DNA of 64,000 nucleotides, taken from the NCBI GenBank assembly GCA_030686995.1, contig CM060694.1:91006762-91070761 (forward strand), in the 5' to 3' direction. Within the stretch, counting starts at the first letter, position 1; each line of letters opens with the position of its first letter. This document shows, piece by piece, positions 58,930 to 64,000 of the stretch. The translations under genes and the position numbers were made by a program. The notes below the pieces were generated by a model. The model ran no database searches. It was given only the letters and a program-made list of their open reading frames with translations, and was not told the DNA's origin. This stretch comes from Artemisia argyi. Taxonomy: Eukaryota > Streptophyta > Magnoliopsida > Asterales > Asteraceae.

Positions 58930-60106
58930 TGATGTGTTTCGAAAGCTTTAAATTTATAAGACTAATTTTACCATTTCCTTAATTCATAAAACACATGGGT
59001 AAAGTATAACCCCCGTTTATAGTAAAGATTTAAGGTTAGACAAGGTCGTCCCAAGAGAGGTGATTGTTCTTTTAGTTAGCTAAAGGTAACAAAATTAGAT
59101 TCCAATGATTGTCACTTATCACTAAAACCGTTTTTGTTGGATTTAAGATTTTTGAAATGTTTTCCCAATTGATATTAAAAATATGTTTGTTAAAGGCAGA
59201 GCACATAAGATGAATGAGCATATGTATCATAGAAAATACTTGGACAAAGCATAAAAGTAAAACATGACTGGTGATCATGTAAACGAATATATCTCCTTGA
59301 TGTAAAAGAATCTCCTTTCGGCCTATGATCCTAGATACATAAAGTGCATAGAGTATGGTCCAAGCATTAAGTATCAAGTATGTATTTCTCCTAACCAAGT
59401 CGCTAGATGTGAGGCCAGGTCTTAAACATGTTATGTTTGAGGTTATCATATGCTTTAGTATCCAATTCTCACAAGTATAGCAATGACTCGTTATAGACAG
59501 ACGATTCATAATATAATCAAGATAATTACATCTTTCGACCTGTAAACAATTATAATGACCAATCAAGACATATGATAGAAGTCTAAACCATAATATATCA
59601 AATACATAGAAGATAGATTCAATAGTCATAATACATAAACGGTTCAATTCATGGCAAAGATGCCTCTAACAAACATAAGAGTACTACTCCATATTCATGT
59701 GAAAGTAAACTAAGTAAACAAGTGATGTTGTCATTATACCGAGTTTTCCAAGTGTGTTCACGTTCCAACTGCTTGCTCCAAGTGTTTCTCCGGCTTTAGC
59801 TAGTGGTTTTGGTGCAAACCACTACTAAACTGCTTCTTATAATCAAGTGTGGTACTTTGTTGACCAAGAACACCCATAAGCGGCGCTCTTTATCCTTATA
59901 AGCGGCGAGCTTTAGTCCAAACTATGTATTTTTCCTTATATGTGCATCAAGTCATCATTTTCGTGCGTTTCTTGTACTTTTCTCCAATTTATCGTCCTGT
60001 ACATATATTTTCATATTAAGTACCAAAAGTCCTAATAACATGGTTATTTTATCATATATTTCACATAATATCGGGGGTAAAAATATGTATAATACGAGAC
60101 TCATCG
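58930..60106 (-). repeat. 5' LTR of H (1177 bp, promoter segment deleted)
   Basis: Homologous to 21895-23329, but lacks about 261 bp between two GTTGA words (site near 59865, TTTGTTGACCAAG). The lost part holds the TATA box. Its outer end reads TCATCG where the other LTR reads TTATCA. Confidence 0.88.
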
Positions 60107-60111
60107 GTAAC
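60107..60111. repeat. Target-site duplication GTAAC, right of H
   Basis: Pairs with 21890-21894; the gag frame of Y resumes at the next base. Confidence 0.88.
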
Positions 60112-60858
60112 CAAAACCAAAATCGAATGAACCAAGGTTTTCAAAACCAAGGGAATTTCAATCAAGGTCAAGGTTTCCAAAATCAAGGTTTCTAACACCA
60201 AGGAAACTTTAACCGAAACCAAGGTCAGGGTAATTTCAACCAAGGGTATTTTCATGGTAATGGCAACCAAAATCAAGGAAATTTCCAAAACCAAGGTCCT
60301 CATCAAAACAACAGAGGCCAGAATTTTCCTAACCAAACACAAGCCATTGTTCCAACTGGACCATCATCGGATGAGTTGTTGAAACAATTCATGAAGTCCC
60401 AAGAAGAGATGAATAGGTTGTTGGTCCTTCAGATATCTGAGATAAAAATGTCTTTAAATGATCGACCCTCGGGCTTAGGAACTCTTCCGAGCAATACGAT
60501 CGCTAACCCGAGGGGAGATGTAAAGGCGATCACAACCAGAAGTGGTGTTTTGTTTGATGGACCCACGATTCCTTCTACCTCTTCTTCTCCTCCCAAGGTA
60601 GTGGAACGTGAACCTAAGGCGACAAAGGATAAAGTGCAATTTACTAGCCTACAAAGTACCGCGCACGTCCATCCTCAGGTTTTCCCAAAACCAAAACCCA
60701 AAATTGTCATTGAACCTCAAGAAACTTCCATTGAGATTCCTGAAGTTCCTATTCCTAAATCCAAACCTTCAATACCTTATCCATCATGTCTTCATGAGCA
60801 AAAGCTCCGTGAAAAAGCTAGTCAACAAATGGACAAGTTCTTTCAAATCTTTCAATAA
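60112..60858 (+). pseudogene. gag: C-terminal Gag of Y
   Basis: Continues the phase left at 21894: a Gln/Asn/Gly/Phe-rich low-complexity repeat (NQG-F units) with TAA at 60193-60195, a short helix (SSDELLKQFMKSQEEMNRLL), the AITTRSGVLF motif, a Pro-rich linker and the LHEQKLREKASQQMDKFFQIF segment, ending at TAA 60856-60858 where X has an Asp codon. The low-complexity part replaces the knuckle-distal region of X and is longer. Confidence 0.88.
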
Positions 60859-61470
60859 TTGCACTTTGATATAAGCTTTGCGGATGCTATCATTCTAATG
60901 CCCATATTTGCATCGACAATCAAACACTAGTTAAGCAACAAGGAAAAGCTGTTTGAAATGGCTAAAACTCGATTAAACGAGAATTGCTTAGCAGTTCTAT
61001 TAAAGAAGCTTCCCGAAAAGCTTGGAGATCCTAGAAAATTTCTCATTCCTTGTGTTTTTCCAGGTATGGTTGAATGCTTTGCCTTGGCCGATCTTGGTGC
61101 AAGCATCAACCTTATGCCTTATTCAGTATGGAAGAAACTTTCTCTTCCCGAACTTACTCCTACCTGCATGACTCTTGAGCTTGCAGATCGTTCCATTTCT
61201 CGTCCACTTGGCATTGCCGAGGATGTATTTGTGAAAGTAGGAAAGTTCCATTTTCCTGCTGACTTCGTGGTTGTTGATTTTGATGCTGATCCGAGGGTTC
61301 CTCTCATTCTTGGAAGAGGATTCCTAAGAACGGGCCGAGCTTTGATCGATGTTTTTGATTAAGAAATCACTCTCCGTGTTGGCAATGAGGCCATTACATT
61401 CAATCTCGACCAAACTTCAAGATACTCTTCCAATTATGACTCCATGTCAATCAACCGAATCGATGTGATC
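60859..61470 (+). pseudogene. pol: Protease of Y
   Basis: Same phase as gag. The retropepsin has [17 protein letters not shown] and [18 protein letters not shown]. Nonsense codons: TAG in the KH*LSNK segment near 60928, and TAA 61360-61362. A small deletion near 61470-61490 relative to X shifts the frame before RT. Confidence 0.9.
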
Positions 61471-63248
61471 GATGTTAGTATTCTCAAGAAGTTCTTGGTT
61501 TCACCAATAATTCTTCGAGCGGCAATCCCACTCCTTCTTCTCAACCTATTCTTGTTGATTCTTCCCCTTCCCTCACTCCGTTTGAGGGAAGTGACTTCAT
61601 CTTGGAAGAAATCGAAGCTTTTCTAAAAAGTGATTCAATTCCATAAGGAATTGATGACGAGGTCATTGACCCAGAGCGAGACATTCTCCTCCTTGATAAA
61701 TTGCTTATTGATGATCCTTCATCATCTTCTTCTCTCCCTCCAAAACCACTTCATGTTGAGGATATCAAAAACGTTGAAAATTCCAATTCTACTGATAATC
61801 CTCCCGAGGTTGAACTTAAGGACTTACCGCCTCATCTCGAATACACATTTTTGGAGGGTGATAATAAATTACCCATCATAATTGCTAATGATTTGAATGA
61901 TGAGGAGAAAGTCGCTTTCTTAAAGGTTCTAAAGTCACACAAGCGATCCATCGATTGGAAACTTTCCGACATTAAGGGTATTAACCCGGAATTTTGTATG
62001 CACAAAATTTTAATGGAGGATGACTTTAAACTGGCGGTTCAACAACAAAGAAGGGTGAATCCAAAAATCTACGAGGTGATCAAACAAGAAGTTATAAAAC
62101 ACCTTGATACCAGATTAATTTACCCTATCTCGGATAGTCCTTGGGTGAGCCCCATTCATTGCGTGCCTAAGAAGGGTGGCATAACCGTTGTTACAAATGA
62201 AGAAGACAAGTTAATTCCTACTCGATTGGTAACGGGATGGCATGTGTGCATTGACTATCGAAAGTTAAATGACGCCACCCGTAAAGACCACTTTCCTCTT
62301 CCCTTTATGGACCAAATGCTCGAAAGACTAGCGGGAAACGAGTACTATTGCTTTCTCGACGGTTTTTCGGGTTACTTCCAAATTCCCAACGATCCTCAAG
62401 ATCAAGATAAGACTACTTTCACATGTCCATATGGAACGTTTGCCTATAGACGCATGCCTTTTGGCTTGTGTAATGCTCCTGGCACATTTCAAAGATGTAT
62501 GATGGCCATATTTCACGACATGATCGGGAAAACTATGGAGGTCTTTATGGATGATTTCTCGGTCGTTGGGAATTCTTTCGAAACTTGTCTCTCCCATTTG
62601 GACAAAATGCTTCAACGATGTGAAGATACCAATCTTTGTCTAAATTGGGAGAAAAGCCATTTTATGGTCAAAGAGGGCATTGTCCTTGGCCATAAAATTT
62701 CTAAGAGCGGGATTGAGGTCGACAACGCTAAAGTCGGTGTCATTGCTAAACTACCTCCTCCCACAACTGTTAAAGGTGTTCGGAGTTTTCTGGGTCATGC
62801 CGGATTTTATCGTAGATTTATCCAAGATTTCTCAAAAATATCTCGGCCAATGACCCGACTTCTTGAAAAAGTAACTCCATTTGTCTTTGCTGATGAGTGC
62901 ATTGAAGCTTTTCGAACACTCAAGAAAAAGCTCATTGAGGCACCTATCCTAGTTGCCCCCGACTGGGTCCTTCCATTCGAACTTATGTGCGATGCAAGCG
63001 ATTTTTCCTTAGGTGCGGTCTTGAGGCAACGCAAAACCAAGCATTTTCAGCCTATAAACTATACATGCAAGACTTTGACCGAGGCTCAAGCTCACTACAC
63101 CACAGCGGAAAAAGAATTGTTAGCCGTTGTGTATGCTTTCGAGAAATTTCGGCCATACTTGATCTTGTCAAAAAGCATAGTGTATACGGATCACTCGGCT
63201 CTAAAATACCTATTTGCTAAGGAAGATGCTAAGTCGAGATTGCTCTGA
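61471..63248 (+). pseudogene. pol: Reverse transcriptase and RNase H of Y
   Basis: A TAA at 61644-61646 sits in the protease-RT linker; then 515 codons (61701-63248) are open. RT has CIDYRKLNDATRKDHFPLP, LDGFSGYFQIP, MPFGLCNAPGTFQRCM and the catalytic FMDD at about 62545-62556. RNase H has FELMCDASDFSLGAVL, TAEKELLAVVYAFEKF and YTDHSALKYL. The frame ends at TGA 63246-63248 in CTC TGA TGG, the same codon as in X. RT/RNase H is the best-preserved part of Y. Confidence 0.95.
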
Positions 63249-64000
63249 TGGGTTCTCCTCCTACAAGAATTTGATATCATCATACGTGATAAAAAATGAG
63301 CCGAGAACCTTGATGCTGATCATTTATCCTGATTAGAGAACCCTCATGAAAGTGTTCTCGAGAAACAAGAAATAAATGAAACGTTTCCTCTCAAGACACT
63401 TAATGTGGTATCTTTTTGTTGTAATTCTAGGACCCCATGGTTTGCCCATTTTAGAAACTACCATGCGGGGAATTTTCTGGTGAAAGGGATGTCGTCCCAA
63501 CAAAAGAAAAAGTTTTTCAAAGATGTGAAACATTACTTTTAGGACGACCCCTATTTATTTAAAATTTGTGTGGATCAAGTCATCTGAAATTGTGTGTATG
63601 GGCAAGAAGCCAATGACATTCTCAAAGCTTGTCATCATGGACCCACTGGGGGACACCATGGCCCAAATTACACCGCCAGGAAGGTGTTTGATTCTGGATT
63701 TTATTGGCCTACCATTTACAAAGATGCCCATGACTTGGTCAAATCTTGTGACTAATGTCAACGTCAAGGAAAAATTTCGCGAAGAGATGAAATGCCCCAA
63801 AATATCATTCAAGTTTGCAAGATCTTCGAAGTTTGGGGCATTGATTTCATGGGCCCATTCCCGTCTTCACGAGGGAACAAATACATACTCGTGGCTGTCG
63901 ACTACTTATCGAAATGGGTTGAAGCAAAAGCGCTCCCCACCAACGATGCCCGAGTTGTTGTCAAGTTTCTTAAATCTCTCTTCTCTCGTTTTGGAACTCC
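63249..64000 (+). pseudogene. pol: Integrase of Y (partial, runs off window)
   Basis: Same phase as RT with nonsense codons at 63297, 63330, 63540, 63585 and 63753. The last replaces the residue between the two zinc-finger Cys (CD*CQR). The HH pair and the first core Asp in [10 protein letters not shown] are present. The core continues past the right edge. More stops than in X agree with Y being the older, outer element. Confidence 0.92.

Larger units (their letters stand above)
21895..60106 (-). mobile_element. Element H: pol-less Athila-like LTR retrotransposon, split by X
   Basis: LTRs at 21895-23329 and 58930-60106 with GTAAC duplications place H in gag of Y. The primer site beside the right LTR and the G-rich tract beside the left LTR set the minus strand. 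Without the X insertion the internal region is about 7.4 kb and codes for a retropepsin-like ORF and an ATHILA-like ORF. No RT, RNase H or integrase is present, so it is non-autonomous. X interrupts the retropepsin-like ORF. The terminal bases of the right LTR read TCATCG instead of TCATCA. Confidence 0.88.

Overview
The window is plant nuclear heterochromatin, AT-rich and built almost entirely of LTR retrotransposons. I found no host gene, rRNA, tRNA gene or CRISPR array. Every long reading frame belongs to a retroelement. Several encoded proteins (an inactive-retropepsin ORF, an ATHILA-like ORF, a double retropepsin-like ORF) resemble predicted proteins that, from memory, are abundant in Asteraceae genomes. 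A daisy-family plant is therefore likely but unproven.

Layout. The backbone is an old plus-strand Athila-like Ty3/gypsy element, here called Y. Its 5' LTR is scattered over 4823-4853, 8022-8767 and 19874-20218. Its primer site is at 20225, gag starts at 20749, and pol runs off the right edge. Other elements have landed in it. M (about 560-4822, minus) is a non-autonomous Athila-like element with a gag/protease-like ORF. S (4854-8016, target duplication GTTGC) is a 3.16-kb solo LTR. C (8768-19868, minus, duplication CGTAG) is a complete but dead 11.1-kb SIRE/Maximus-like Ty1/copia element with an env-position ORF. A piece of another, probably Copia, LTR occupies about 1-555.

Inside gag of Y sits H (21895-60106, minus, duplication GTAAC), a pol-less element carrying a retropepsin-like ORF and a two-domain ATHILA-like ORF. 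Inside H sits X (29299-57123, plus), an Athila-like gag-pol element flanked by a 366-bp duplication of H instead of a 5-bp target duplication. Inside X, 22 bp before its right LTR, sits T (39662-53555, minus, duplication GACTA). T is an LTR-int-LTR-int-LTR-int-LTR array of a pol-less element with 2.95-kb LTRs and 685-bp internal regions. The nesting is thus Y > H > X > T, four levels deep.

Function. None of the elements looks autonomous now. Gag and pol of X and Y carry frameshifts and nonsense codons; C has lost the RT YVDD segment and one integrase aspartate. M, H and T never show a polymerase and would depend on enzymes from relatives. The most unusual signals are the four-LTR array with a single target duplication, paired 13-bp hairpins in the T internal region, the 366-bp duplication around X, the frameshift-fused double ATHILA ORF of H, and GC-rich repeated motifs upstream of the TATA boxes of C, M and H.
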